This document shows positions 13,995 to 28,200 of a DNA stretch of 64,000 nt, piece by piece; within the stretch, counting starts at the first letter, position 1; every line of letters begins with the position of its first letter. The stretch spans positions 3,800,922 through 3,864,921 of the forward strand of contig NC_064756.1 in assembly GCF_011397635.1 (NCBI RefSeq), in the 5' to 3' direction. This DNA is from Epinephelus fuscoguttatus (Eukaryota; Chordata; Actinopteri; Perciformes; Serranidae). Made by a program: the position numbers and the translations under genes. The notes beneath the pieces are model-generated. The model did not search any database, was not told where the DNA came from, and worked only from the letters and a program-made list of their open reading frames with translations.

Positions 13995-16900
13995 GTGTAA
14001 GCCTCCAGACAGAGAGCGTAAATCTGTTTCCATTCACGAGTTTCTACTCTCTGCAGGACATTCATAGCCGAGCTGTGTAACCCTGAAAGAAACCACTTGG
14101 ATCTGTATAAAAAACGAAGCATCTTTGAACAGTGTGTAGTTTCTGAAAAAACAACATCCTCATACGGGGACTATGGGTAATTGTTAACAGTCATGAGTAT
14201 GTAATAAAGTATAAAACTGTTTATTTCGATGCCTGAAAATACAATAATAAAGTCTCAATGTCCTCAAATGAGTTCTTTCAAGATAACTTAGCTTGTTACT
14301 ACTACTAAAATTAGTCAACTTTGTACGCCATGTTAAATGCTTGATATACGACTTTCATTGCCCAATAATCCGAGGTCTCTGTTGTCATATTTTGTGTGTC
14401 ATAATGTTTCACACTGGTTCAATGGGAGACAGGTCTGGACTGCAGCCAGGTCAGTCTAATACCTGCACTCTTTTGCCATGGGCAAATCTGGATGGTTCCT
14501 TTCCACTCTAGCCAAGAGGACACGACATCCATGATGGACTCGTCAAGACCACGGCACACTTTTCCACTCTGTGTCAAGGATGTCACACAAGCTCGGGCCC
14601 TGAGACGTCTGCTGTGCTTCTAGATGTTGTTGATGTCTGGCTTTCACTTTGCATGGTAAAGTCTTAACTTGCATTTGTAGATGCAGCGATGAACTGTCTT
14701 TACTGACAGTGGTTTCCAAAGTGTTCCTCAGCCCATGCAGTAATATCCTTTATACAGTCATGCTGGTTTTTAAGGCAGCGCTGCCTGAAACATCAGTGGA
14801 CGCTGCCATTTAAAATTGGTTTTCAGCCTTGCACCTTAAGACCTAAAACCATTTCAGAACGTTGCAGAGAGAAGTTGCAGCAGTGTGAACTGGCCGGTCA
14901 GAACTCCACTCAAGCCGGCTGATGATCACCTGCAACTCAGCTACTGAAACTGGCAGCGGCTGGTTTTAGAACGTAAAGCACTTCACCTGTTTCATTAGCC
15001 GATTGACTTCTAGTGAACTCCGCAAGTCAAAATGACCACAGACGGCGTGTTCGCTTGCTGCGGCAGGTGCTCCATCCCCGCTGAGCTCTGCTGGTTGCTG
15101 CTGCTGCTCGCTGTATGTGTTTATCTAGTGCCTGATCTAGCTGCATTGGTGTGAACCAGCAGGTTTTTACGACGTTGCAGAATGGTGCATTGCAAGTACT
15201 TGCCTGTTTGAACTCGTCTCGCCGTGAATCTTGGGTCTGAAATGGGCTTAAGACGCAGATATTTCTGAGTATACTCTGAATCCTTTGATGATATTATGGA
15301 TTGTAGATGTCACATCCTTAAATTCTTTTCAACAGTTTGTTGAGAAACGTTGTTCTAAAACTGTTGGACTTTTTGTCCACACTATTTCTCACAAATTGAC
15401 CATATCTGCTTGTGAACAATTGAACCTTTCAAGGGTGCCCCTTTATACCTATTAATGACACGATCGTTTGTTACCAGTCAACCTCTTCACCTGTGAAATG
15501 TTCAAAACTGGTGTTTTTTGAGCATTCCACAACTCTCCCGGTCTTTTGTTGCTCCTGTCCTAACTTTTTTGGAACATGTTGCAGGCATGACATTCAGAAT
15601 AAGTGTATATTTTGCAAAAAACTTTCATCAGTTTGAACATTGACCAAAAGAATTTATAATCCAAACAAAACCAAATGGAATAAGTCACATCCTCTCGGTC
15701 ATACTCAATAACCAGCCTGTAGAAAATGTAGAACAATTTAAGTACTTGGGCACAATTATTGATCAGACATTAACATTTAATAGAAACTCAGAGAGCATTT
15801 TCACGAGAGCCAATCAGTGCCTATTTATTTAATCAGAAAGCTGAAGAGTGTCAGTGTTAAGGAGCACATACCTGAAACAGCATCGAGAAGCCTGGTTAAA
15901 AGCATTTTATAATTTAACATTACAGCATGGTGCGGCAACATGAGTGCACGGAGCAAAAACAAACTCTCTAAGACTGTCAGCAATGCAGGGAAGGTGATTG
16001 GCACGTCACAGGAACAACTCAGCAATATATCTGATAAAGCTGTACGCAGGAGATGCCTCACATCAATTACACTCACAGTTGGAGCTGTTCCCATGTGGGC
16101 ATCAATTTAGGGTCCCAAGAACTTCACTATTGTATCATATCATTAAATTGTACATATTTAATGGTGTATTGTGTTGTGTGTTGGAAAAAGTGGTCAAGTT
16201 GTCCTGTAGGATCACTGGTGTTACTTTGAATAACGTCCAGCATCTGTATGAAGCGAGGGTCACCTGTTAAGCTTAGCCCGTTGTCTCAGACTCTCAACAT
16301 CCCCTTCGTGTTTGTGTTTCTATTAGGGCGGAGGTTTTGGCTCCCTAAATGCAGCACAAAGCGTTACAGATCATCTTCTGTCCGGATGTACTGTTGCTTA
16401 TTTTAACAAGCACCCTTTATGTCCATGATTTATCCCTGACAGTGTGTGATACTGGACACTTGTGTTACGTCTGTTTTGTTGGACTCATAACTACTGTCTA
16501 TATCTCAAATTGCCCCTCTGGGACCATAAAGTGTCACCTTACTTTACCTTTAAATACTTTAACTACATTTTCCTGATACATACTTTTACTGGAGGAACAT
16601 TTTCAACACAGGACTTTGACTCTAACAGAGCAGCATTAGTACTTTTACTACAGTAAAGGATGTGAGCGCTTCCTCCACCACCAGAGAAAACACAAAGAAG
16701 GCACAGTAATATTTTATTAACTGCTCACTGGGTCCTGAAATAAACAGAAACAGATCTGACTTGTGTGTGCTTCACTGTCAGCTCTCCATGTGGAATATAT
16801 AAACTTTAGATCCAGTGTGGTAACCATAAAGTACAGAATCACTGTAAATCTCTTAAGCAGCATTGATCCGGTCATAAATCCCGCTCTGCGTGTGGACTCT

Positions 16901-19900
16901 GGAGTCCACCTTTGAACCATGAACATGTGACGCAGCATCAGTCTGCTGTGTATAAAGTCACATCTGTAGTGACTCAGCAGCTTCACACTCAGGATGGATG
17001 TGACAGCGCCCGACTAACCTGCTCCACGTTGGAGGTTTGAAGTTCTTACAGCAACAGTACTACAAAATGTGATATACATGGGCAGAGCCACATTTTTAGT
17101 ATTTCTCAAGCTGTCATATGGACATTTTAAGTGTTTTATATCAGAATTGTGCAACAACGAAGAGTCATAAGAAAACTATGTCTTGAATTTTCATCGACTA
17201 ACACGTTTGGAATTTTCGTCAACTAAAACTAGACTAAAATTATGAAGGATAAAAATGACTAAAATGTGATTAAAACTCATAAGCATTTTTGTCTCAAGAC
17301 TAAGACTAATTCTAAAATAGCTGTTAAAATTAACACTGAACAGAAGCAGAATTTGTGTTTGCATAACAACCATAGCCAGCAATATCAGCGATTTTGAGCA
17401 TATGAGAGTTTTATAGCTATTCTGTATATTGTGGTAATGAGAATTACCTCACAAACTGAAATCAAACATTTCCTGGAATAACTGGAATAATAAAAATGCG
17501 TGACTCACATCCATGATTGAAACTCGGATCATGGCACAAAACTCAGATCATGACATATGGATTGTCCAAGTGGTGTAGCTGTAGGTAGCTGTCCAAGATG
17601 GCTGACCTTTTCACCCACACACATCTCACATCGACGCATGACTAACATCATGTATTGACACACCCCACCATCACAACTGAATGGCAACGCAGTCCAAAGC
17701 TCTCTGATTGGATGATCTTACAGCAGTGCACTCTGGGACTCGTAGTTGCCTTCTCTCCTTCACTTGTTAAGGAAACAGTCTTTGACTTTTTGTTCAATAA
17801 AAGTAGAATTTAAATGTGTGATTTAAACAGAATGACTAAACTGTTTCACTGTTTATAAAATAATTTAAAAAATAAATAAAATTAAATGACATGCAATTTA
17901 TACATAATCAGCTGACACATGTGACCTATCCAGCCTTTTGTGATGCTTTTATTCTATTCAGAAAGTAAAAGAACTTCAAACTAAAAGAAATCTGATGTTT
18001 CTGAGATTCAGGTGAGTTTTTACTGAGGAGCGACAGCAGTTTCCTGTTAGAGGAACTTTGATATCTGCAGCTGCTCCGCTGTTTTACTACAACATGACTG
18101 CTGCAACTGAACACAGATGAAAGATGAAAAAAAAATACAGATGTGGTGAAAATGTGTTTGAATAAATCATACTTTGATTAAATCTGTTGGACAAAACAGA
18201 GTTATTGTCATCGCAGTGTTTGTTTTCTTTACATTATATTAGTTTGAGAAGAAAAACGTAAATTCACCAGACTTTCAAATAATGACCAGTGGTGGAGGTG
18301 GACGTACTCAGATCTCAGATAACTAAGTAAAATACTATTACCACAGTGTAGAGATACTCTGTTACAATTAAAGGTCCTACATTCAAGTTAAATGGCCACA
18401 CGGCATACCAGCCAATCATAAGCCTTTGTAGCGCTGTACCTTCATGTCTCAGGAGCCATTGTGAGTCCCGAGCAGTGAGCCTGAGGTTTGATTCAGAGTG
18501 GGACGACAAATGGTGACAGCAGTCTGTACTCACGTTTGGTGCATCGTCTGGTTCTGGGTGACAAAGTCCAGCCGACACAACACCGACCACCACAGACATG
18601 AGGACTGCAGACAGACAGACAGAGAGTGAGTTATAATTTTCATTCTCTATTTAGTTTTTCTGGTCTTATATTGTTAATAATTTGGCATGTTCATTATTAT
18701 AACCGTCACCAAGAAAATTAAAAAATAAAAACATATAATTTTTCCCTAAATTAGTGAACAGACTGTCCAATAGTTTAAATAACAAATTAAGTCTTTTATG
18801 TTCCAGATAACAGTGAAAATACTGCCTATCGTGAACGCAGCATTGTACGCACGAGAGCATGATCACATCAGTGGCAGCTATCAACAAAGCAGCATGGCTG
18901 AGAGAAAGAGGTCGAAGGTGTGGCTCCATATCTCAAAGTTTGATGCAGACTACGCTCGCTGCAACATTTGCGACGCAAGGCCAGCTACGGAAATACCTCA
19001 AACCTGAGGAAGCACCTGGTCAAGCACAAGGTGTTTTTAAAGGCTGACGACTGCACAGTATTTGATAGCCTGAAAGTTAAGGCTACTTCTCCCAGCGTTA
19101 GCACACCTGCAGCTAGCGGCTCGTTGTCATCTGCAGCCAGCATCGAGGCAGAAGAAGTGGGATTAACATGCGATGATGACGACGGTGATTAAGTGGGGCA
19201 TCAGCTACATCGGTTCCAGGTAATTAATAAGCTTAGTGTTTAAGATGATTGGGCTTTGTTCTGGTCATTCTAACGTTAGCTTCACATTTTAACTTGCCTT
19301 AGTTATCATTATCAGCTCGGTTCCTCGTATTCTCTATCTTTAACGTTACACTCCCCAACACACATTTTTCCCAGAGGGGAAAGAGGAGGAATAGGAGGTA
19401 GTAGGAGTGGGTTTATTTTGTGCAATAAAAAGAACTGCTGCATAGTCAATTATATAGGCTACCTTTTGATATTATGTTACAGTGTTAGATGTCGTTTTAT
19501 CCTGTTTGATACTGAGAAATAAATGTTAGTTTTGACAAAAAAAATTCTAAATGAAATATCCTTTATTACCACACATACAAGCAAAAAAAGTAAACAGGTA
19601 CCGTTGCGTACCGGTACCGATTCCCAGGTACCGGGTATCGGTACCGTATCAGTTCAAATGTGAAAGGTACCCATCCCTACCACGGAGGCATGTGAGAAAA
19701 GTTTTCTTCGTGAATTCACCGTAACACGAGATGAGTAACTGATATACAAATGATCGTTTTTCATTTTCAACCTATAGCCTCTCTTACAGTGCCTGTTGAA
19801 GGCGGGAATATTGCTATATTCTGTTACCTCATCATTCTGTATGCAAGGCATGATCCCGTAATGGAGGATTTGACGATGTGTTATGTACATGACCCACTAT

Positions 19901-20741
19901 AGGAGATTTAAAAAGCAGCTGCTAGCAGTTAGCAGCTAACTCAAATAAGAAGAATAGCGGTCCAAAAATGCCTGCAAAGTGGGAAAACAATGAGGTCCAG
20001 GAGCTCCTTACCCTCCGAGCAGAGGACAAGATCAGCCACCATATAACAGGGACAGTAAATGATAGTTTATTGACATGTCAGGTCACTGTTATTGTTTATA
20101 AAGTGCTGCTGACGTGTGTTTTCAATGTCACATTAGAGGCCGATGCTGCTGTGTTACATGTCACACCTGTCACGCATCTTTTGATTCTGCAGTGGAATGT
20201 TAGCATGATAACTCAGCCGTTTGCTTGTGTAAAAATGCAAAGGCAACATGAACAAATAAACATCCACACTCTTAACCAACTGCATACTGACTCCGCATAT
20301 GATGGACTTTAAAATGTGTTGTTTTATACAGAGCTTGCACAGAGGAATCAGTGCTTTCCCAGAGTCCCCATGCCATCTAGGAAACCTTCCAGAAAAGCAC
20401 CAGCAGCCTGTGGCTGTTTCGGACGGTTATTCTGCAGTAAAACACTTTTAACAAGTGGATTTTTTTTTTTTTTTGGCCATCTGGTGGAGATTTGGAGCTT
20501 GTGTTCTCTGTGAAGTTATCGATGGATTTAAAGTTCCTGTCATCTGCTCCTCTCACATCGAGACCAACTGAAGTCTGTTTCCACTTATTAAACAGCTGCT
20601 TTTCTCTGAGTGTTGTGTTTTTATTAAAAATGTGTGTTTGACCTTCTGGGAAAAGCAGTTAATTAGCAGATCAACACTGGGTCGGACTACCTCCCACACC
20701 CCCACCTTCAACAAAGTGACTTCACAGCTGTGTGTAACAGG

Positions 20742-20774
<33 letters not shown>

Positions 20775-21239
20775 CTTGTTTGAGTTTCACCTCATTTATA
20801 AACATGAGGCTGATCAATTAACTTTATTTACAACGTTAGAACACAAAATGTTGCCAGGAGGGAGACACAACTACATCTTTAATGCATTTACACTGTTTTA
20901 AAAAAGAAAATCTGACAGATTCATCCGGAGACTAAGTGTTTACACATGTTGAAAGTAAAACCTAATGACAGATTTTAAAAAAGACCCAACGAGCAGAATC
21001 CAAACCGATTACGCAGTATTAAAACGGGAGCAGAGGATGGAGAGCACTGAGAGAAGGGTGTGTTTTTTAAATGCAATGTGGACTCAGCTTCTCTGCAGAG
21101 GATTTAATCATTACTCACAGTGTACTGGGTGTATTGTAGTAGCAGAGGAGGCCCCACTTCACTCACTGACACACCAAGACCCGTGTGTGTGTGTGTGTGT
21201 GTGTGTGCAGATGAGTGTGTCAAAACAGAGTTTTAGCAT

Positions 21240-21285
<46 letters not shown>

Positions 21286-24200
21286 AAACCTGTATACACA
21301 CAGACAGTCTGGTCAGAGTCCCAGTCTGTGAAATCACTCCCTATTTAATATAAAGAGCATCAACATCAACCCGCCGCCATCTGAGTGTCTGAATCTTGTT
21401 GTCCGTAAATTTATATTTTTTTATACACCGTATATGTTCATTTTTGACCCCTGATTTGCTCATTAGTTTTAGGCAAATTTCAGACAAAACCTAAATGATA
21501 TTTTTGTGAAATTCAAGTTATAATTTGTCTTTTAATTTTCACGTCTTCAAATGCTTTCTGAGGCTACAGCTGTCTTTGCTCCGCCCAGTCGCCAGAGGAA
21601 AATGTTCTGCAAACTACAAATACATTACACGTTACATCATTTCTAAAGTGACAAAGTTTTTAGTGACACAGTGTCATGACAAGTGATTGTTCTTTACCAA
21701 GATGTCGCTGTATTACCTGCCGGGATAGAGGCACAAGAAATGGCTGTTCTTTACTGTGATGTCGCTGCATTTCCTGCTGCATAGTGTCGTTAAAAAGCGG
21801 TTGGGTTTTTTTTACAGACATTGCTGCGTTTTCTGCTAAGATAGTGGCACGAAAAGCAGTTGTTTTTTACCGAGACGTGGCTGCATTTCCTGCCAGGATA
21901 GTGTCATGAAAAGGGGTTGTTCATTACCAAGACATTGCTGTTTCCTTCTGGGATAGTGGCACCAAAAGTATTTTTTGTTTTTGTCTTGTTTTTTCCTTCA
22001 GGGTGGATTTTCATTTCCAGACTGTTACTAATGTGATGCTGCCACTTTAAAGAATACTCAGACGATTTGGGAGTTATGCCATTTCTCTATCATTTTCATA
22101 TTGAGACAACATGATCGATATCTTTTTTGTGTCTGTACGTCCAGTGGCTGGGTCTCAGCGGTTAGCATTGCGGCTTAGCTTAGCGAATACAGTTGAAGTC
22201 TATAGGGGGTCAGTAGCCTACTCGGTAAAAGTTAACAAATAAACGTTACAGAAACCCTGAAGCTGGCATTTCTGCACGTGCACTTAAAATAAACATGTTT
22301 AAACATTAATTTGAAAAACGAGAGTCCTTTTTAGTCATTTTAGAAGAAGTTTGATACACGGAAGTATAGTGTGTTTACGTCCTGCGCTGTGATCCACGGA
22401 GGGATACACCGGTGAGCAGGCACTGACTGACAGCGTAGCCTGTAAACAAAATTCAGCTGTTTATTTAGTCTAGCAATATCTCCGGACTACAGTAGCTGCA
22501 ATGGACGACTTTGAACGCGATTTTGAAGAGTTTCTTGTAGCGGACACAGACCCAGAGCCATACCTGTTTGAGCCGTATACAAATGAGGAACTCCAGGTGG
22601 ATGGATGCTGAGCAGGCGAGAACAGAGGCTGAATCCTCCAAGGCAGCAAAACAGCAAGGGGTTGAGGGGAGACAGAGGTCAGGGGAGGATTGGTGGTGTA
22701 GCTGCGGGGCTTGCCAACCTATGCCTATGGAGGTGGAATCATTTTGCTGCACAGAATGGGATTCGGCGCTACCATCGTTGGGGACGCTAGAGATATATCA
22801 TCAGGAAGAAAACCGCCGCAGAGAGTGCATGACAAGGAGTGAAAACTTTGCAGCAATCACTAATCCTGGCGTGATTGAAAGATTTTTTCATGTTCCTAAC
22901 TGGAAAAAACGCCCCTGCCTGCAGGAGCTGATGGACAGCTTTCAGTCGAGTGAGTAATATCGCTTTATAATGTACATTTACAGTGCCTTTTCATCTAGCC
23001 TGTAGGTTTGCCTTGAATGTTTTTGCAAGTTGCAATAATATATTTTCGAGGCATGATCGTCCGTGTCGTCTCTTTGTTTGCTTTTACCGAGTGACCTAGT
23101 GTGCCTGTCCCAGAGCCAGCTGCAGCTGTTGCTCACCGGTGTATCCCTTCACGCAGGGCGTAAACACACTATAGTTCCGTGTATCAAACTTCTTCTAAAA
23201 TGAGTAAAAGGAACCTCGTTTTTCGAATTAATGTTTAAACATGTTTATTTTAAATGCACGTGCAGAAATGCCAGCCTCAGGGTTCCTGTAATGTTTATTT
23301 GTTAACTTTTACCGAGTAGGCTACTGACCCCCTATACACTTCAATTGTATTCGCTACGCTAAGCTGCAATGCTAACCGCTGAGACCCAGACAGACAGACA
23401 CAGACAAAAAAAGATATCGATCATGTTGTCTCAATATGAAAATGATAGAGAAGGGCATAACTCCCAAAATCGTCTGAGTATTCCTTTAATAACACCTACA
23501 TACATACATACATACATGTTGATGACTATTTTCAGTTCAGTTCAGTCTCTGCAGATCCAAACATAAATTAACACCCAAGACCTTTAGGGAGTGGTGAAGG
23601 AAAGTTTCAAGTTTCAATTTAGAGAGGGTTAATGTCCCTTTGCACCAAAAACAAACAAACAAACAAACAAACATGCAAAAAAAACAAGCTGAGATCATTA
23701 GAAATACTGTATATTAAAAGTTGGTTTTAGCAGCGGGCAAAGATGTCGGCAGTAAAACACCTCTGAGGTCATGAAAAGCCTACTAAAAGATGCAAAAAGC
23801 TGCTGGAGGTCTTTCCTTGGCTAGTTTTTGAGTGCTTTTGTCACAGTTTCTCAGTGAACAGTGGTTAAAGCTCACACAATCAGCGGTTCGCTCCTTTGAA
23901 TGAAGGCGGTCACTTCAGATCAGGTTTGAACGAGTTCACAGATGCTCTCTTGTTCTGCTCACTGAAAGTCATTGTGAGGAAGAAACACTTGTGTCAGCAG
24001 AAAGTTCTCAAAAAACAGCGTGTCGTCTGTGTTCTGCTCAACAACACCTTCAACTTCAAATAAAAAGTCTGCCTTCCTTTTTCCTGTGAGAACACTGACC
24101 GCTCTGTTGGCTCTCACTTTTCATCTTCACAGATGAAAACAGAAGCTCACACTTAAGATGCTTTATGACAGATCAAAACTCTGTCTGTTCTGTTTAAAAC

Positions 24201-25217
24201 TGTGAAAATAAAAACAGCTGTCCATGGCAACAGGTCGTTGAAAAACAGCCATGTTTGGGGCCTAAGAAGCTGCAGGAAATCCAACATCCCCTCCACCTCC
24301 TGATGACAAAGTCAGCTCATACACTTCATCACTTGAAACATTACATTAGACCAGACCGGTACAATCGTGTAGTTTGCAAAATGTCAAGGCCATGCCCCCA
24401 TCAGGGGAACTGAAAACCAAAGATCATATAGATTTCAAGGCAATTGATGTGTCTGTCTTATAATTTTGACAAGCTGTATGCATTTTTTCTCTTGTTAATC
24501 AACCATTTGTTCTACTGACATGCCTGATAATTGTTTTGCAACCTTGCCTGAACCTGAGCGTATGCATTACCCGAATAAATAGAAGGTAATCGCCATCGTG
24601 TCCCTTTAGGCTTTCCCGTCCATGTTGATCAGTGACCCAAAAGGGGACACAGCCTTGGCGATAGCCCAGTGCCAGTCTTGTCTATGTGTATCACTTGATA
24701 CTAGTGATGTTTCAATGGTAACACAACACAGCACTAGATTTTAAATTAGTGGTACTGGGAATATATTTAATGAAGCGTCCGACATGTTTTGGGATTTTTA
24801 TGAATATATTTTTAACAATCTAAAACAGCGTTTACTGTAAACTTTTCCAAACCATTTCCAGGCCTGGAAAACAGTTTTTCTAACTTCATAACTTTTCCAG
24901 GAATTTCATAACCGTGGGAACCCGGCATATACCTCCTCCAACACTGCCAACCTGTAAGATATGGCTTTGTGACTTTTCCTGTAAAAGTGATTCTGGTGCT
25001 TATTCAGACCGACATGTTAGATAGTCTTCAGATTAATGTGAAGGGGTGCTGAGGTCAGGAGGTCCATAAACTTTCAGCATATCTGAAAGAGTCCCCTGAG
25101 CACAGCCAGTCCTCACAGTGACACTAAAAACAAGTCAACAGTCCAACAGGACTTTGAAGTCAGGGAGGACTCTTTCCTCTTTTCACACACCCATACAAAC
25201 CTCTTTAAATCTGCTGT

Positions 25218-25251
<34 letters not shown>

Positions 25252-28200
25252 ATAGTTTATAAGCCCAGTCAGTCAGTTCACAGGGTTTAGGATTAGTGCG
25301 TGTGTGTGTGTTGACTTTGCATCCATCACTTGACTGTCAGTCAGACTTGCACTTGACGCTGCTTACACACACATACGCACACACACACACACACACACAC
25401 GCAAAGAATTTCACACATTCCTGAGGTGTCTGCAGTCTGACACACCTGACAGATGCTGATTGGTCGGATGCTTTCACACACAGGTACAAAAACAGCTGGA
25501 AGGTAAAATTTCTCTTCAGGTGAACTTGGTAATGACTGTAATATCTCAACGACAACTGGACGGATTTAACTTATTTCAGATGTTCATGTTCTCCAGAGGT
25601 TGAGTGATACTGACTTAAATTAAAAATGTAATAAAAAGATCGATATAACAAGGCTATAACATGATGAAGACTTTTCTTTTCTTGGTTAGTAGCAGAGAAC
25701 AGCAGAATGACTGTAGAGAACTTTAACAGTCAGAGAGCAAGAAAACGCAGCTGATTCCAGAGTATCGATACTGCAGAAAATGAGTATTGAAACCATTTCA
25801 AATATTCAGAATCGATATGTATTGATATGTCAGTCTTTCTGATCAGACTGGGGGCAATGGCCAATATTTTGGTAGATCAAGGGTCTCATGTAGACATTGT
25901 ATACACACAAAACGAGGCCCTAAACAGGTGTACACCACGTCCCGTATACGTCCTGTGATCTATAAAAACAGACATAATAGGAGAAATTTTGACCCATTTT
26001 GGAGATGGGACATTGGGAAAACAGATGGTGTGGTGGAAGCCTGATTGTAGAAATATGGTGCACATCATTTTTGGCTTTTGTTCATACATACATTTTTAGT
26101 ATAGATCCTGCACATTGTTTTATGAATGAGACCCCTGGTGTAGCCAGCAGATATTCCAGCCAAGACTTCCTCTTCTCTACGCAGCTCATTTCGGCTAATT
26201 TTTTTTTTTTTAAAAAAAACAACAACAAATATCTGCATACGAATGCAGATACATTTTAATATAAAGATCGTCGTTTTTATTTCTGGCGATTGCATGTAGA
26301 CTTCAAAAATCATAAATGTGGTGTTCATGAGTGAAGATTATCTTGCTTAACAAAACATGTAAGTGTCATAAACGTTGATTTGCCACAGAGCTTATTTTCT
26401 GCAATAATCCAAAATCCATTTGAAAACCCCATCAGCTTTTTGACAAGGGAACCAGTGCAATGCTAACTTCTGCATCGGACCACAGAAAACACACTTGAAT
26501 TTGTCCGAAACAGAGCGAGCATTCGTAAGAAACAAAGCGTCATGTGACCATACCTATAATGCAGCCTCACAGCTGCTAACATAAATCTGGTTACATGAAG
26601 TGGATTTAGACTGGGATCAGTTTTCACCAGTGACAACCTGCATTGGCACCACTGAACAACTGCAGACATACAGCAGATGTTAACGACGGTCGTAACAGTC
26701 CATTCCATGGATCTGGATCAATTTATCAGTTCAATGATCAACAATCCAGTATCATCGATGCAAAGTGAAAACATCGATTCATATCGTCATCTTTAGATTA
26801 CGCCTTTATTTTAAATTCTGCATCAAACAGCAGCAGGCAGATGGCAAACAACCAAGAAACAAACGATGAGGATAGCGTTATTTACTCGGGAATAAATACG
26901 TCAACAGACAAAGCACTGTGTAAACAGTGTCGGTAAGGGGGTGATCACACCTACAAGGAGCACTAGAAACGAATAACAAATGAAAACAAATGATTCCCTA
27001 TGATATGGCGCGTCTGACTGGTTTTCAAGCATTTTTTATGACGAGCGTCTTTCTGGCGTCTTTTTAGACGCGCATTCTTTTTCTGGCGTCTTTTTAGACG
27101 CGCGTTTGTAGAACACTGAGAATTGAAATAATCTCAACTTTTGAGCATCAGACACCAGCAGTACCATTTCGTCATTGTCGTACTTGGCCATGGCAGCCAA
27201 TCAAATCCATGGAATCAAGCAAGAGGCTGGCTTTGCTATCACGTCAACTTCATTCATGTTTTGTTGTTGAGAGTAGGTGAGGTAAATTGTATAAACACAA
27301 TGGCAATGCAGTGCAACGACGAATGGTTCATCCTGACTGTTTATAATTACGAGGAGCTATACAATCCCTCAATACCTCAGTATAGCAATAAGCACCGGAG
27401 AGCACATGCTTGGAGCTGTGTGAGCAGCCAAGTGAATTTGTCCGGTGAGTACAATGTCATTAAACGTTACTACGACGATAAACATGCTAACATTAGCTAG
27501 CTAGGTTAGCTAGCTAGATGGCTAACCCCCGCTCTACAAATGCTCCTCGTAAGGAGCGCTCATTGAAAGGGGCGTTTCAGTCATTTCATCAAGCGTCTTT
27601 GAAGCGTCAGCGTTTCTAGCGCTCCTTGTAGGTGTGATCGCCCCCTAAGGCATAAAACTTTTTTTTTTTATGATATTTTTTCGGCCATTTCTTTAGCCAT
27701 TAATTGATAGGACAGACAAGCATGAAGGGGGGAGAGAGAGAGAGGGAGTAACATGCAGCAAAGGCTGCTGCGGCAACAGCCTTGTACATGGGGCGCCTGC
27801 TCTACCACTAAGCCACCGACGCCCCCTAAGACATAAAACATGACATAGCTGCCTGGTGGTGTATCTCGCTCCACTATGTTCTCAGTACAGCAACATTAGC
27901 TACTCTGTTTTAACAATGTTTGGCAGAAAAAATGTGCATGCATGCTGAAATTCAATAAGATGTTCTGTTGAGAGATGCAGTGACTTAAACCAAAGGTAAG
28001 TAAGAAAAATAATAACAATATGTATAATTCATTAAGGTACGAGTAGAGGAAAAAGTCCGCTAGCTGCTAGGCTAATTCATGTGATGTGAACATGCTGAAG
28101 TCGTTGTTTTTATTTTTTATGGCCAAAAATAAAAAAGAAAGGGGTGGCAGCTTCTTTTGTAACAGACTGTGTTACATGGGCAGATAATATCATCTCATAT

